Part shown: positions 7,445 through 16,636 of the stretch, one piece after another
How the letters are laid out: every line of letters starts with the position of its first letter
Numbering within the stretch: the first letter of the stretch is position 1
From: Clostridia bacterium
Lineage (GTDB): Bacteria > Bacillota > Clostridia > Christensenellales > UBA1242
Length of the DNA: 39,171 bases
Direction: 5' to 3'
Assembly: GCA_017623705.1 (NCBI GenBank)
Contig: JAGAOQ010000001.1
Location: 1 to 39,171 of the forward strand
Position numbers and translations under genes: made by a program
The notes under the pieces: generated by a model
Told to the model about the DNA's origin: nothing
What the model saw: only the letters and a program-made list of their open reading frames with translations
Database searches by the model: none

Positions 7445-8220
7445 TTATGTTCATCACTGTTTGTTAAAACTTCAACACCGTTCGCTGTAATCAGGACGGT
7501 GTTTTCGTAATGTGCACTCAAAGAACCGTCAGTTGAAACCACAGTCCAACCATCGGGTGCAACTTTAACTGAATTATTTTCACTTTGAAAAATCATTGGT
7601 TCAATACAAACAGCAGTATTTGCTTGAAATTTCTTGCGAACGTGTTGTAGGAGTCCTGAATTACGAACAATATAATTAGGAATCAATGGGTCTTCGTGCA
7701 AATTTTTACCGATACCATGACCACAATAATCTTCTAAAATACTGTAATTACCTAGTCCGTCGATATAGTTTTGAATCGTTTTACCAACAACAGCAACTTC
7801 TGCCCCTGGTTTAATTTTATCCACAGCTCGGTAAAAACAATTTCGTGTTACATTGATCAATTCTTGTGCTTGTGGACTAATCTTACCAACTGGGAAAGTT
7901 CGGCAAGCGTCAGTGCAAACACCATTGAAACCAACACCACAATCGACAGTAATTATATCGCCTTCATGCAAAACCTTATCAGTTGGGATTCCGTGAATGA
8001 TTTCTTCGTTAACACTGGTATTACATGCGTATTGATAATCATAGACACCCTTAAAACAAGGATAACAGTGACGAGATAAAATGTAGTCTTCCGCCATTTT
8101 ATCTACATCTCGTGTTGTCATGCCAGCACATAAATTTTGGCGGATATGAGTAAATGTATCCGCCAAAACCTTACCTGCATGTCGCATATTTGAAATTTGT
8201 GCCGCAGTTAATTGCTTCAT
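7441..8220 (-). CDS. map: Methionine aminopeptidase, type I
   Basis: A 259-residue metalloprotease that removes the initiator methionine from new proteins. The pita-bread fold ligands are visible: HGIP with the first His, VDCGVGFNGVCTDACRTF with the two Asp ligands, GHGIGKNLHEDP with the His ligand, IEPMI with Glu, and HYENTVLI with the last Glu. It ends the S10-spc transcription unit, where secY-adk-map is the common Bacillota order. Its ATG overlaps the adk stop by four bases (ATGA). An AAGGAC in the adk end may act as SD. Confidence 0.95.
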   Translation of the reverse strand: MKQLTAAQISNMRHAGKVLADTFTHIRQNLCAGMTTRDVDKMAEDYILSRHCYPCFKGVYDYQYACNTSVNEEIIHGIPTDKVLHEGDIITVDCGVGFNGVCTDACRTFPVGKISPQAQELINVTRNCFYRAVDKIKPGAEVAVVGKTIQNYIDGLGNYSILEDYCGHGIGKNLHEDPLIPNYIVRNSGLLQHVRKKFQANTAVCIEPMIFQSENNSVKVAPDGWTVVSTDGSLSAHYENTVLITANGVEVLTNSDEHN

Positions 8221-8849
8221 AATTTAGCAACAGTGTCCTTTACTAATGCGTAAGTATCCGCTGGTGTATTTTCCAGTTTATCATGAACAACAAATAATTT
8301 ATTTTTTTCACGATAGAAATCTAAAATTTCACCATTGTTTAACTTAAAGTTTTCTAAACGTTTTTGGATAACTTCTGCCTTATCGTCATCACGTTGATAC
8401 AAATCTATTCCACCGCATTTTTTGCACTTATCAATTTGATCCCAGCGAATAGAGTGAATCGTTCCACAATCACGACACATATAACGACCGCCCAAACGGG
8501 TTTGCACGATTTCGTCAGTTACGTCAATCGCAATGACTAAATCAACATTCATAACCTTATCCAGAGCAATCGCTTGGTTCAATGTACGAGGGAAACCGTC
8601 CAAGATAATACCCTTAGCACAATCTGGTTGGCTGATACGATCCATTAAAATTTCAATCGTCAATTCGTCGGGTACCCATTTACCGCTTGAAACATAAGAT
8701 TCAAGTTTTTTACCTAATTCAGTTTGTTGAGCAATTTGTTCACGGAACAAATCACCAGTTGAAATATGGACAAGTCCAAAATCACGAACCAAAAAGCCAG
8801 CCATGCTACCCTTACCACTACCACTGGCACCATTCAAAATAATATTCAT
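8217..8849 (-). CDS. adk: Adenylate kinase, zinc-lid type
   Basis: A 210-residue enzyme catalysing ATP + AMP to 2 ADP. The P-loop reads GASGSGKGSM at residues 7-16. The AMP-binding segment STGDLFREQI and the DGFPRTLNQA motif follow. The LID carries four cysteines (CRDCG at about 126-130 and CKKCGG at about 145-150), as in Gram-positive zinc-binding adenylate kinases. The SD AAGGGGG lies six bases before the ATG, in the 18-base gap after secY. Confidence 0.97.
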   Translation of the reverse strand: MNIILNGASGSGKGSMAGFLVRDFGLVHISTGDLFREQIAQQTELGKKLESYVSSGKWVPDELTIEILMDRISQPDCAKGIILDGFPRTLNQAIALDKVMNVDLVIAIDVTDEIVQTRLGGRYMCRDCGTIHSIRWDQIDKCKKCGGIDLYQRDDDKAEVIQKRLENFKLNNGEILDFYREKNKLFVVHDKLENTPADTYALVKDTVAKL

Positions 8850-8867
8850 TTTTCCCCCTTTTGGATT

Positions 8868-10193
8868 TTATTTCAAAAATCCTTTATATTGTTTCATTAA
8901 CATTTGGTTTTGAATTGATTTATCAAATTCAAGAGCTACTGAAACGATAACTAACATACCAATCGAAGTGAAAGCGGTTGTTAACGAATCACCTGCAATC
9001 GCTGGAATATTAGTAAATAATAACGATGGAACTAAGGAAACCAACATTAAGAAGATTGCCCCAAAGAAAGTAATACGATGTGATACTTTTTTGAGATAAT
9101 CAGCAGTTGGTTTTCCTGGACGATACCCCAAAATAAAACCACCATTACGTTGAATTTGTAAGGCAACTTCTTCGGGATTAAACGTCATAGTTGCATAGAA
9201 ATAAGAAAATCCCAAAATAAACAAAGCAGTAACAACAATATTTAACCAAGTACCTGTACCCATATAAGTTTGGTACCAGTCATAAGCTTTAATTACACCT
9301 TGATTATTAAAAGATAATAGCATTTGCATAATCAACTGTGGAAAGTTAACTAAGGCCGTAGCAAAAATAATTGGCATAACACCAGTAGCATTCAACTTGA
9401 TTGGAATGTTAGTTGATTGTCCACCATACATTTTATTACCTTTAACTTGCTTTGCGTAAGTTACAGGAATACGACGTTCAGACAAATCGAACATAACAAT
9501 GAAAGCGAAAATGAACACTAATAAAATAATAAAGACGATTGGTGTTACGATTGCGTCAATACCTTCGGTGAAAATTTTAACAATACTACTTGCAAAAGCA
9601 GTAACACCAGAGGTTAAAATACCGACGAAAACTAACATACTCATACCGTTAGCAATACCAATTTCAGTAATTTTATCACCAATCCAGACGGTTAACATTG
9701 TACCCGCAACTAATGAAACAACAACCAAAACTTGAATCAAGAAATCTGGCACTGCTGTCCACAATAATGTTTTACTGCTAACTGTGTTAACAGAAAGCAC
9801 GATTGCAATAGCTTGAATTACTGCCAAAACTAACGCTACATAACGTGTTATGACAGAAATTTTCTTACGCCCTTCACTACCTTGTTTTGACAAACGAGCT
9901 AATGCAGGGACGGCTACTGTCAACAACTGAATTACGATTGAAGACGTAATGTATGGTGAAACCCCAATTGCAAACCAAGCACCTTTGGATAAAGCACCAC
10001 CAGTTAAAGATGACAACAAGCTTAAAAAGCTATTAGAACCAGAATCGCTAACAGCACTGGAAAAGACGTCAGGGTCAATTCCTGGGATAGGCAAGAAACA
10101 GCCCACACAGTAAACCAACATCAACCCTAACGTCAACAGGATTTTATGACGCAAATCTTTTTGAGCAAAGGCTTCGCGTAATGTTTTTAACAT
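8868..10193 (-). CDS. secY: Protein translocase subunit SecY
   Basis: A 441-residue, ten-helix membrane channel of the Sec pathway. Recognisable segments are the N-terminal RHKILLTLGLMLVYCVG helix leading to PIPGID, the plug region with GGALSKGAWFAIGVSPYI, the SEGRKK loop, the cytoplasmic ERRIPVTYAKQVKG loop, and FNPEEVALQIQRNGGFI-GYRPG before helix 9. Length is normal. The start overlaps rplO by seven bases, with GGAGA in the rplO end as SD. It is placed as usual at the end of the spc operon. Confidence 0.97.
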   Translation of the reverse strand: MLKTLREAFAQKDLRHKILLTLGLMLVYCVGCFLPIPGIDPDVFSSAVSDSGSNSFLSLLSSLTGGALSKGAWFAIGVSPYITSSIVIQLLTVAVPALARLSKQGSEGRKKISVITRYVALVLAVIQAIAIVLSVNTVSSKTLLWTAVPDFLIQVLVVVSLVAGTMLTVWIGDKITEIGIANGMSMLVFVGILTSGVTAFASSIVKIFTEGIDAIVTPIVFIILLVFIFAFIVMFDLSERRIPVTYAKQVKGNKMYGGQSTNIPIKLNATGVMPIIFATALVNFPQLIMQMLLSFNNQGVIKAYDWYQTYMGTGTWLNIVVTALFILGFSYFYATMTFNPEEVALQIQRNGGFILGYRPGKPTADYLKKVSHRITFFGAIFLMLVSLVPSLLFTNIPAIAGDSLTTAFTSIGMLVIVSVALEFDKSIQNQMLMKQYKGFLK

Positions 10194-10630
10194 TTTTTAA
10201 TTTCTCCACCAGCTTTTTTAATTTTCTTTTCTGCTTCTTTTGTCCAAGCGTTTGCACTAATTTTCAAAGCAACAGTTAATTCACCATCACCTAAAATCTT
10301 AATACCATATTCGCCTACCTTAGAGATTATACCCTTTTCTAACAAAACTTTGGCATCGATTTGAGAATTTGCTTTGAAAGTGTTCAAAGTACCAACATTA
10401 ACAATCGCATATTCTTTTGAGAAAATATTAGTAAATCCACGTTTTGGTAAACGACGCATCAAAGGCATTTGACCACCTTCAAAACCTGTACGCAAACCTG
10501 CACCAGAACGTTGTCCAGCACCTTTTTGCCCACGAGTTGAAGTTTTACCCATACCACTACCGATACCACGACCGATACGATGTTTTTTTGTTTTAGCCAA
10601 CGGATGTGGCGACAATTCATTGATAATCAT
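10187..10630 (-). CDS. rplO: 50S ribosomal protein L15
   Basis: A 147-residue large-subunit protein that binds 23S rRNA late in assembly. The N-terminal glycine-rich arm RIGRGIGSGMGKTSTRGQKG and the FEGGQMPLMRRLPKRGF signature are clear. The C-terminal globular part ends IKKAGGEIKKC. The SD AAGGGAG precedes the ATG. Length is normal and there is no extra tail. Confidence 0.97.
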   Translation of the reverse strand: MIINELSPHPLAKTKKHRIGRGIGSGMGKTSTRGQKGAGQRSGAGLRTGFEGGQMPLMRRLPKRGFTNIFSKEYAIVNVGTLNTFKANSQIDAKVLLEKGIISKVGEYGIKILGDGELTVALKISANAWTKEAEKKIKKAGGEIKKC

Positions 10631-10641
10631 GATGTACTCCC

Positions 10642-11025
10642 TTAAATAATTTCAACTTTTACTAAGTGTTCCAATTTTTTACAAGCACCCAAGGTTGATG
10701 GTAAATTTGGTAATTCACGAGTATCACCTGGACGGCTTAATTTCAAAGCTTTTGCAGTACGGATTTGACGTTTTGTGCAAGAAGCTAAACCGTGAACCAT
10801 AGTTACACGAATTTTACCTGTTGCAACAGGTTTAGCAACTTTCTTTTCAGCTGCTGGCTTTGCCGCAGTTTTTGTAGCTGCTGGTTTAACTGCCTTAGCA
10901 GTTGTAGTTGTTTTTGTAGCAGCTGCTTTTGTTGTTGTAGTTTTTGCAGTAGTTGCTTTTGCAGCGGTTGTTTTAGTTGCCGTTGCAGTTTTAGTTGTTG
11001 TTTTTGTTGTTTTAGTTTCAGCCAT
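10642..11025 (-). CDS. rpmD: 50S ribosomal protein L30 with long Lys/Thr/Ala N-terminal extension
   Basis: The last 57 residues (71-127) are a complete bacterial L30: KIRVTMVHGLASCTKRQIRT through LEHLVKVEII. The first 70 residues are a low-complexity stretch of Lys, Thr and Ala with late Pro, more than doubling the normal protein. The ATG at 11025 has a strong SD (AAGGAGG). No internal start with a comparable SD precedes the core, so the extension is probably translated. It sits between rpsE and rplO as usual. The tail is compositionally like the tails of L22 and S17 in this operon. Confidence 0.93.
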   Translation of the reverse strand: MAETKTTKTTTKTATATKTTAAKATTAKTTTTKAAATKTTTTAKAVKPAATKTAAKPAAEKKVAKPVATGKIRVTMVHGLASCTKRQIRTAKALKLSRPGDTRELPNLPSTLGACKKLEHLVKVEII

Positions 11026-11039
11026 TTTTAATTTCCTCC

Positions 11040-11666
11040 TTAAATTTCTTCCACAGATTTACCACGCAAACGTGCTACTTCTTCACGAGTACGCATTTTG
11101 GTAATTGCTGCCATAGTTGCTTTAACTACGTTCATTGAGTTAGTTGAACCGTAACATTTTGCAGTTACGTCTTCATAACCAGCTAATTCAAGAACAGCTT
11201 TAACTGCTCCACCAGCAATTATACCAGAACCACCCTTTGCAGGCAATAACAATACACGAGTAGTACCAAACTTACCAACCATACAGTGTGGAATTGTTGC
11301 GTTACTAATCGGTACATTTTTGAAATTCTTTTTTGCATCACTTTCGGCTTTTTTAATTGCTTCGGCAACTTCACGAGCTTTACCTGAACCAACAGCTACC
11401 ATACCTTTTTTGTTACCCATAACAACGACTGCATTGAAACGCAAAGTACGTCCACCAGCAACAACTTTGGTAATACGGTTAACGCCGATCAATTTTGAAG
11501 ATAAACCGTTTTGTTCATCTTCTGATTGTTGACGAGGTTTACGAGGACCTGCATTTGAATACATAACTTTTTTGTTAGTTTCACGAGCATTTGCACGCAT
11601 TTCCTTACCTGACGTTGACAACAATTTGTCCGCACTAACAGCGTCTTTCTTTACTTGTTCTTCCAT
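11040..11666 (-). CDS. rpsE: 30S ribosomal protein S5
   Basis: A 208-residue small-subunit protein involved in decoding accuracy. The double-stranded RNA-binding N domain carries INRITKVVAGGRTLRFNAVV and GNKKGMVAVGSGKAREV. The C domain has GSGIIAGGAVKAVLELAG and GSTNSMNVVKAT. About 40 residues precede the core, longer than the B. subtilis form (166 residues in total). It shares a TAATG stop-start overlap with rplR. Confidence 0.97.
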   Translation of the reverse strand: MEEQVKKDAVSADKLLSTSGKEMRANARETNKKVMYSNAGPRKPRQQSEDEQNGLSSKLIGVNRITKVVAGGRTLRFNAVVVMGNKKGMVAVGSGKAREVAEAIKKAESDAKKNFKNVPISNATIPHCMVGKFGTTRVLLLPAKGGSGIIAGGAVKAVLELAGYEDVTAKCYGSTNSMNVVKATMAAITKMRTREEVARLRGKSVEEI

Positions 11667-12031
11667 TAGAATTTCAATCCTCCTTTTCGTGCACCTTCGG
11701 CAACTTCGGCAATACGACCTGTGTATACATAACCATTACGGTCAAAAACAACAGTTTTAATTTTTTTAGCCAAAGCAGCTTTTGCCAATTCTTCACCAAC
11801 AATGTTAGCAGCTTCGCTCTTAGTTTTACCTTTAATTAAAGCTTTAATTGATGGCATGTTAGTATTAACGGCAATCAAGGTTTTACCCTTAGCGTCATCA
11901 ATTAACTGTGCATAAATATGAATTAAACTGCGATATACGCACAAACGTGGACAACTAGCGGTTCCAATAATGTCGCTTTGTCTTTTAGCACGTTGTTTTC
12001 TTGCTAAATTTTTATTTTCTTTCTTAATCAT
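11666..12031 (-). CDS. rplR: 50S ribosomal protein L18
   Basis: A 121-residue 5S rRNA-binding protein. It shows the basic N-terminus, CPRLCVYRSLIHIYAQLIDD, the mid-region KSEAANIVGEELAKAAL, and the C-terminal signature VVFDRNGYVYTGRIAEVAEGARKGGLKF. Normal length. A GGAGG within its last codons serves as SD for rpsE. Confidence 0.97.
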   Translation of the reverse strand: MIKKENKNLARKQRAKRQSDIIGTASCPRLCVYRSLIHIYAQLIDDAKGKTLIAVNTNMPSIKALIKGKTKSEAANIVGEELAKAALAKKIKTVVFDRNGYVYTGRIAEVAEGARKGGLKF

Positions 12032-12041
12032 TGTTTACTCC

Positions 12042-12632
12042 TTATTTCGCACCCTTAGCGCCTGCTTTGCTTTCTTTACGACGAACACGTTCACCACGAT
12101 AACGAACACCATACATGTGATATGGTTCAACAGGACGTAGATCACGAATCTTACCAGCAACTAAACCGACTTTTTCTTTATCGATACCGTTAACAGAAAC
12201 AACAGTACCAACACCTTCTTTGCCTAAATTTAATTCATTAACTTCGGCAGGTGTTAAAACCTTAAACTTAATGCCAGGTTCACATTTAATTTCGATTGGA
12301 TGTGAATAACCCAAATTCAAAACTAAATCTTCGCCTTTTAAGGTAGCTATGTAACCAACACCGTTCAAAATTAAATACTTTGAATAACCTTCGGTTACAC
12401 CAGTAATCATATTTTGAATTAAACGGTTGTACAAACCATGTAATGAACGGCTTAAATTTACATCGTTTCCACGAGTAACTTTAATTTCGTCATTTTGAAT
12501 TTCCACATCAATTGGTGTGCGAATTTCACGAGATAATGTGTTATTACCTTTTGTTACAGTAACGACACGATCAGCATAAGTGACTTGCACCCCAGCTGGA
12601 ATTTTAATGATCGTTTTACCAACTCGACTCAT
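12042..12632 (-). CDS. rplF: 50S ribosomal protein L6
   Basis: A 196-residue two-domain protein near the factor-binding site of the large subunit. It shows MSRVGKTIIKIPAGV at the start, LNGVGYIA in the middle, the GIDKEKVG motif and the hallmark RDLRPVEPYHMYGVRYRGE near residues 163-181. It ends in a short Lys/Gly/Ala tail, about 15 residues beyond the usual end. SD AAGGAGG precedes the ATG. Confidence 0.97.
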   Translation of the reverse strand: MSRVGKTIIKIPAGVQVTYADRVVTVTKGNNTLSREIRTPIDVEIQNDEIKVTRGNDVNLSRSLHGLYNRLIQNMITGVTEGYSKYLILNGVGYIATLKGEDLVLNLGYSHPIEIKCEPGIKFKVLTPAEVNELNLGKEGVGTVVSVNGIDKEKVGLVAGKIRDLRPVEPYHMYGVRYRGERVRRKESKAGAKGAK

Positions 12633-12642
12633 TTGTTCCTCC

Positions 12643-13050
12643 TTACCATACCCAAGCGAGTACTTCCCCGCCTAAGTTCATTGCTCTTGCTTGTTTATCA
12701 GTCATAATACCTTTTGAAGTTGAGATCAAAGCGATACCCAAACCTGACAATACACGAGGTAATTCTTCAACACCGGCATAAACACGTAAACCAGGTGCAG
12801 AGATACGACGCAATCCTTGGATAACTTTTTGTTCACCATTTTCCATTTTGAAGGTAATTTTTAACATTTTATTACCATCAACGGTGGTATTTTTAACTTC
12901 TTCAATGTAACCTTCCTGTTTCAACACCTTGGCAATTTCGGCCTTAATGTTTGAATGAGGCACCAAAACACTGTCATGACGTGCACGGATTGCATTACGC
13001 ATACGTGTCAACATATCAGCGATTGGATCAGTTGTAACTACATTTGCCAT
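12643..13050 (-). CDS. rpsH: 30S ribosomal protein S8
   Basis: A 135-residue 16S rRNA-binding protein. DPIADMLTRMRNAIRARHDSV opens it and the C-terminus shows GLGIALISTSKGIMTDKQAR through GGEVLAWVW. The start at 13050 was chosen because AAGGAG lies 10 bases upstream and the protein then begins like its family. An in-frame upstream ATG (13074) would add eight basic residues and has no SD. Confidence 0.96.
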   Translation of the reverse strand: MANVVTTDPIADMLTRMRNAIRARHDSVLVPHSNIKAEIAKVLKQEGYIEEVKNTTVDGNKMLKITFKMENGEQKVIQGLRRISAPGLRVYAGVEELPRVLSGLGIALISTSKGIMTDKQARAMNLGGEVLAWVW

Positions 13051-13067
13051 CTTCTTTCTTCTCCTTT

Positions 13068-13268
13068 TTACCAACTTGATTTAGTGAAACCCGGAATTTC
13101 ACCATGTGCGACTTTTTCTCTAAAACATACACGACAGATACCATATTTTTTCAATACAGCGTGTGGACGACCACAGATGCTACAACGAGTATAATCACGA
13201 ACTTTACATGGTTTACCGTTTAAGCGTCCTCCACGTGCTTGTTTTTGTTTTAATGCAGCCCTAGCCAT
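13068..13268 (-). CDS. rpsN: 30S ribosomal protein S14, zinc-binding type Z
   Basis: A 66-residue short-form S14. Cysteine pairs CSIC (about 31-34) and CRVC (about 45-48) bind zinc, and the C-terminus [18 protein letters not shown] is diagnostic. The zinc form replaces the longer C-minus S14; no second copy is seen here. Its ATG overlaps the rplE stop as TAATG, and the SD is written in the rplE KEVK codons. Confidence 0.97.
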   Translation of the reverse strand: MARAALKQKQARGGRLNGKPCKVRDYTRCSICGRPHAVLKKYGICRVCFREKVAHGEIPGFTKSSW

Positions 13269-13864
13269 TATTTAACCTCCTTTTTGAAAGGCAAGCCCAA
13301 TTTGTCTAATAATTCAAGGCTGTCTTCTTTGTTCTTTGCAGTAGTAACGATAGTAATATCCATACCACGAACTTTTTCGATTTTTTCGTATGAGATTTCA
13401 GGGAAAACTAATTGTTCTTTGAAACCGAAAGTATAGTTACCGAATTGATCGAAACTCTTACGTGATAAACCTGAGAAGTCACGAACACGAGGCAAAGCAA
13501 CTGAGATAATTTTATCAAAAAATTCGTACATAATTTTGTTACGCAAAGTAACTTTTGCACCGTTCTTTTGACCTTCACGAATTTTGAAGTTTGAAATACT
13601 CTTTTTTGCAGTAGTAATCATTGGTTTTTGACCAGTAATTAAACCCAATTCTTCAACGGCTGCCGTTAAAGATTTTGTATTATCCTTAACATCACCTAAA
13701 CGGGTATTAACCACGATTTTTACCAATTTTGGTACAGCATTAACGTTGCCGTATTTACTAGTCAAAGCTGGAATAATTTCATTAACGTATTTTTCATGAA
13801 CACGGTTATGAAACTTTTTTGCAGCAGACTTAGTTGCTGTTTTGGTTTTCTTAGCTTCTGCCAT
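13268..13864 (-). CDS. rplE: 50S ribosomal protein L5
   Basis: A 198-residue 5S rRNA-binding protein of the central protuberance. [33 protein letters not shown] and the C-terminal [12 protein letters not shown] are present. Compared with the usual 179-180 residues it has an extra basic N-terminal arm of about 17 residues ([17 protein letters not shown]). The final codons KEVK-stop encode the SD of the next gene. Confidence 0.97.
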   Translation of the reverse strand: MAEAKKTKTATKSAAKKFHNRVHEKYVNEIIPALTSKYGNVNAVPKLVKIVVNTRLGDVKDNTKSLTAAVEELGLITGQKPMITTAKKSISNFKIREGQKNGAKVTLRNKIMYEFFDKIISVALPRVRDFSGLSRKSFDQFGNYTFGFKEQLVFPEISYEKIEKVRGMDITIVTTAKNKEDSLELLDKLGLPFKKEVK

Positions 13865-14373
13865 TATTTATTACCTCCCGTTTGTTCAGCTGTTGCTGTT
13901 TCAGCTTTTTTAGCAGCTGGCTTTTTAATTGTCGATTCTGCTACATGTTTAACTTCACGACGTTGCAATGGTTTCTTAGCAACTTTTTGTTCAGCAGCTG
14001 GAACTTCTTGGTTTTCAGCATCTTTTGTTTTAGCTTTAACAAATTTCTTGTCTAAGATGTTACCACATTTTTTACAAATACGGTGTTTTACATCGCCTTC
14101 AATTTGGTGTCCAATACGAGTAGCTTTGTTACATTTACCACAAATAATTTGTACGTTAGAAATATCGATTGAACCTTCCATTTTCTTCAATTCTGATTTT
14201 TCGCCTTGTTTACGCATTTTTTTGTGTTTAGTAACAATGTTTACGCCTTCAACTTTACAAGTGTTTTTTTCAGCGTTAACTGCGATAATTTTACCTTTTT
14301 TTCCTTTGTAGTTACCAGCCAAAATTAAGACTGTATCACCTACACGAACATTAACTTTATTAACTGTGTTCAT
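13864..14373 (-). CDS. rplX: 50S ribosomal protein L24 with zinc ribbon and C-terminal tail
   Basis: A 169-residue assembly-initiator protein. The KOW motif [21 protein letters not shown] lies at about residues 9-29. The region that normally reads PKxGKPTRVG is a four-cysteine ribbon (CGKC near 81-84, CKKC near 102-105), a known C-plus variant of L24. After residue about 110 comes a 60-residue tail rich in Lys, Ala, Glu and Thr; most L24 proteins end near 103-110. A GGAGGT in the final GGNK codons is the SD of rplE. Confidence 0.96.
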   Translation of the reverse strand: MNTVNKVNVRVGDTVLILAGNYKGKKGKIIAVNAEKNTCKVEGVNIVTKHKKMRKQGEKSELKKMEGSIDISNVQIICGKCNKATRIGHQIEGDVKHRICKKCGNILDKKFVKAKTKDAENQEVPAAEQKVAKKPLQRREVKHVAESTIKKPAAKKAETATAEQTGGNK

Positions 14374-14741
14374 TACAATACCTCCGGAGCTAAGGATACA
14401 ATTTTCATGTAACCTTTTTCACGCAATTCACGAGCAACTGGTCCAAAAATACGAGTACCTTTTGGGTTGCCGTCTTTATCAATAATTACAGCAGCATTAT
14501 CATCGAAACGGATAACTGTACCGTCTGGACGTTGTGTTGGAGCTACTGTACGTACGATAACGCATTTAACTACATCACCTGACTTAACTTGACCGTTGGT
14601 ATCACAATTACGAACTGATGCGATAATTGTATCACCGATACCAGTTGAACGACGCCATGAACCACCAACGTTATGGAAAGCGTGCAATGTTTTTGCTCCT
14701 GTGTTATCTGCACAATTTAAGATAGTTTCTTGTTGAATCAT
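14373..14741 (-). CDS. rplN: 50S ribosomal protein L14
   Basis: A 122-residue protein at the subunit interface, of standard length and fully conserved in outline: [73 protein letters not shown]. It has no extension, unlike its neighbours. It ends CCG GAG GTA TTG TAA TG, combining the SD and the start of rplX. Confidence 0.98.
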   Translation of the reverse strand: MIQQETILNCADNTGAKTLHAFHNVGGSWRRSTGIGDTIIASVRNCDTNGQVKSGDVVKCVIVRTVAPTQRPDGTVIRFDDNAAVIIDKDGNPKGTRIFGPVARELREKGYMKIVSLAPEVL

Positions 14742-14754
14742 CTCATTATCCCCC

Positions 14755-15117
14755 TTACTTAACCTTCTCTACAACACGGATCAAACGGAAATATTTATCT
14801 TTTGACAATGGTCTAGTTTCCATAACTTCAATGGTATCACCGATTGAACATTCGTTGTTTTCGTCATGGAATTTGAAACGTGTAGTTTTAGTTACGACTT
14901 TTTTATAAAGCGGATGTGGAACTTTACGTGTAATTTCTACAACACCCGTTTTATCCATTTTGTTGGAGACAACAATACCACGCAAAACTTTACGGCGATT
15001 ACGAGTAGCATTTTGCACAGTTACTTTTGTCTTTGGTGTTTTTGCAGCTGGTGTTTTAGCTGCAACTTTTTTAACCTCAGTCTTTTTAGCTTCGGTTGCT
15101 TTAACATTTGTAGCCAT
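14755..15117 (-). CDS. rpsQ: 30S ribosomal protein S17 with basic N-terminal extension
   Basis: The core (about residues 39-120) is a normal S17: [57 protein letters not shown]. It is preceded by about 38 residues rich in Lys, Ala, Thr and Val. The ATG at 15117 is fused to the rpmC stop as TAATG with a good SD in the rpmC REAK codons, so the extension belongs to the protein. No other SD marks a start nearer the core. Confidence 0.95.
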   Translation of the reverse strand: MATNVKATEAKKTEVKKVAAKTPAAKTPKTKVTVQNATRNRRKVLRGIVVSNKMDKTGVVEITRKVPHPLYKKVVTKTTRFKFHDENNECSIGDTIEVMETRPLSKDKYFRLIRVVEKVK

Positions 15118-15311
15118 TATTTTGCCTCCCTTAATTTAAGCACGGTCAAAATGCGCGCAATGTCTTTTTTGACAGTTTCCAATTGTTTTGGATTTTTTAA
15201 TTGACCGATTGAATGTTGGAAACGCAAGTTGAACAATTCTTGTTTTTTAGATTTATACGCAGCATTCAATTCAGTATCTGTCATATCGTGATAAATTTTA
15301 GCTCTATCCAT
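15117..15311 (-). CDS. rpmC: 50S ribosomal protein L29
   Basis: A 64-residue helical protein near the exit tunnel, with the two-helix pattern [20 protein letters not shown] and the signature [26 protein letters not shown]. The start overlaps the rplP stop by eight bases; GGAGG in the rplP end is the SD. Confidence 0.96.
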   Translation of the reverse strand: MDRAKIYHDMTDTELNAAYKSKKQELFNLRFQHSIGQLKNPKQLETVKKDIARILTVLKLREAK

Positions 15312-15768
15312 TTACTACCTCCACTTTTTCAGCTGCTTTTTCAGCCGCAGCCGCATTTTGTTGTTCACGGGTAATGATCTTACATTTTACCGACAATTTG
15401 TGCATTCCTAAGCGTAATGCTTCACGAGCGTCAGCTTCTTTAATTCCTTGAATTTCATACAAAACACGACCTGGTTTAACCACTGCAACCCACAATTCTG
15501 GATTACCTTTACCACTACCCATACGAGTATTAGCTGGTTTCTTAGTAACAGATTTGTGTGGGAAGATATTGATATAAACCTTACCACCACGTTTTGTAAA
15601 ACGAGTCATTGCAACACGAGCAGCTTCAATTTGGTTTGAAGTAATCCAACCTGGTTCGGTTGCAATAATACCGATATCACCGTAAGTCAACTTGTTACCA
15701 CGGGTAGCTTTACCACGCATGCGACCACGTTGAACTTTACGTCTTTTAACTCTTTTAGGCATTAACAT
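15304..15768 (-). CDS. rplP: 50S ribosomal protein L16
   Basis: A 154-residue protein near the A-site tRNA. It begins [19 protein letters not shown], matching the family start. [21 protein letters not shown] and [19 protein letters not shown] are diagnostic. About ten extra Ala/Glu/Lys residues follow the usual end. The start lies 14 bases inside rpsC, with AAGGAGG in the rpsC codons for KEG. Confidence 0.97.
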   Translation of the reverse strand: MLMPKRVKRRKVQRGRMRGKATRGNKLTYGDIGIIATEPGWITSNQIEAARVAMTRFTKRGGKVYINIFPHKSVTKKPANTRMGSGKGNPELWVAVVKPGRVLYEIQGIKEADAREALRLGMHKLSVKCKIITREQQNAAAAEKAAEKVEVVNG

Positions 15769-16636
15769 TGTCAGTTCCCTCCTTCTTTGCTAACTTCGGT
15801 ACGAATGATTTAGAATAACCACCAGAATTTTTCATGGGGTTCAAAGCTTTCTTTTCACCGCCGTCATATTTGCGAGCAGTATAACCACCATTGGCACGAC
15901 CACGGTTGTTAAATTTACGATCTTCACGATTGAAATTTGGACGTTGTTCACGGTTAGAACGAACTACTTCACCACTGCGAACACGTTTACCTTTAATTTC
16001 ACCGTTACAAATCCAGCACTTAACACCGATTACACCGAAAGTTGTTTGTGCAATAGCGAAACCATAATCAATATCGCTACGCAAAGTGTGTAATGGTAAA
16101 ACACCTTGTTGATAGTGTTCTGAACGAGCAATATCAGCACCATCTAAACGACCTGATAATTGAATTTTGATACCAGTAACACCATTTTTCATTGCTTTTT
16201 GGATTGCCATTTTCATGGTACGACGCCATGCCATACGACGTTCCAATTGTGAAGCAACTGTTTGTGCTACTAAATCAGCGTTAATGTCAGGGTTTTTGAT
16301 TTCCTTAACATTAACTTCCAAAGTTTTTGGACCAATAATTTTTTGTAATTTTTGATTCAAAATTTGGATATTAGCACCTTTTTGTCCAATTAACATACCT
16401 GGTTGTGAGGTATAAATATTTACAGTAACAACAGAATTACGACGTTCAATCACAATGCGAGAAATACTGCAATTATTTAAGCCAGCTTTCAAACCATATT
16501 CGTCGTTTAATAATTTACGAATTTTATGGTCTTCCAAAATGTACGATGCAATATCTTTTTTAGGAGCTACCCAAGTAGCGTTCCAATCTTTATTTACACC
16601 AGTACGAAAGCCATTAGGATTAACTTTTTGTCCCAT
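15755..16636 (-). CDS. rpsC: 30S ribosomal protein S3 with long C-terminal extension
   Basis: Residues 1 to about 220 match S3: [20 protein letters not shown], the KH domain [18 protein letters not shown], and [21 protein letters not shown]3 contributes to the mRNA entry channel and helicase activity. A further 70 residues follow, rich in Arg, Asn, Gly, Lys and Tyr, while B. subtilis S3 has 218 in total. This tail differs in composition from the Lys/Ala/Thr tails elsewhere in the operon and looks like an RNA-binding disordered arm. Confidence 0.96.
   Translation of the reverse strand: MGQKVNPNGFRTGVNKDWNATWVAPKKDIASYILEDHKIRKLLNDEYGLKAGLNNCSISRIVIERRNSVVTVNIYTSQPGMLIGQKGANIQILNQKLQKIIGPKTLEVNVKEIKNPDINADLVAQTVASQLERRMAWRRTMKMAIQKAMKNGVTGIKIQLSGRLDGADIARSEHYQQGVLPLHTLRSDIDYGFAIAQTTFGVIGVKCWICNGEIKGKRVRSGEVVRSNREQRPNFNREDRKFNNRGRANGGYTARKYDGGEKKALNPMKNSGGYSKSFVPKLAKKEGTDNVNA

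Noticed and set aside
10642..11025. L30 extension as a separate gene or frameshift artefact
   Set aside because: The frame is continuous, the SD at its start is strong, and similar tails occur on other proteins of the operon.
10792..11031. Plus-strand Cys/Ser/Phe-rich open reading frame
   Set aside because: It is the antisense of the repetitive Lys/Thr/Ala codons of the L30 extension; it has no SD or promoter and the biased composition follows from the other strand.
13796..14311. Plus-strand 171-codon open frame opposite rplX and rplE
   Set aside because: Both ribosomal genes are certain on the minus strand; the frame is a composition shadow without a start signal.
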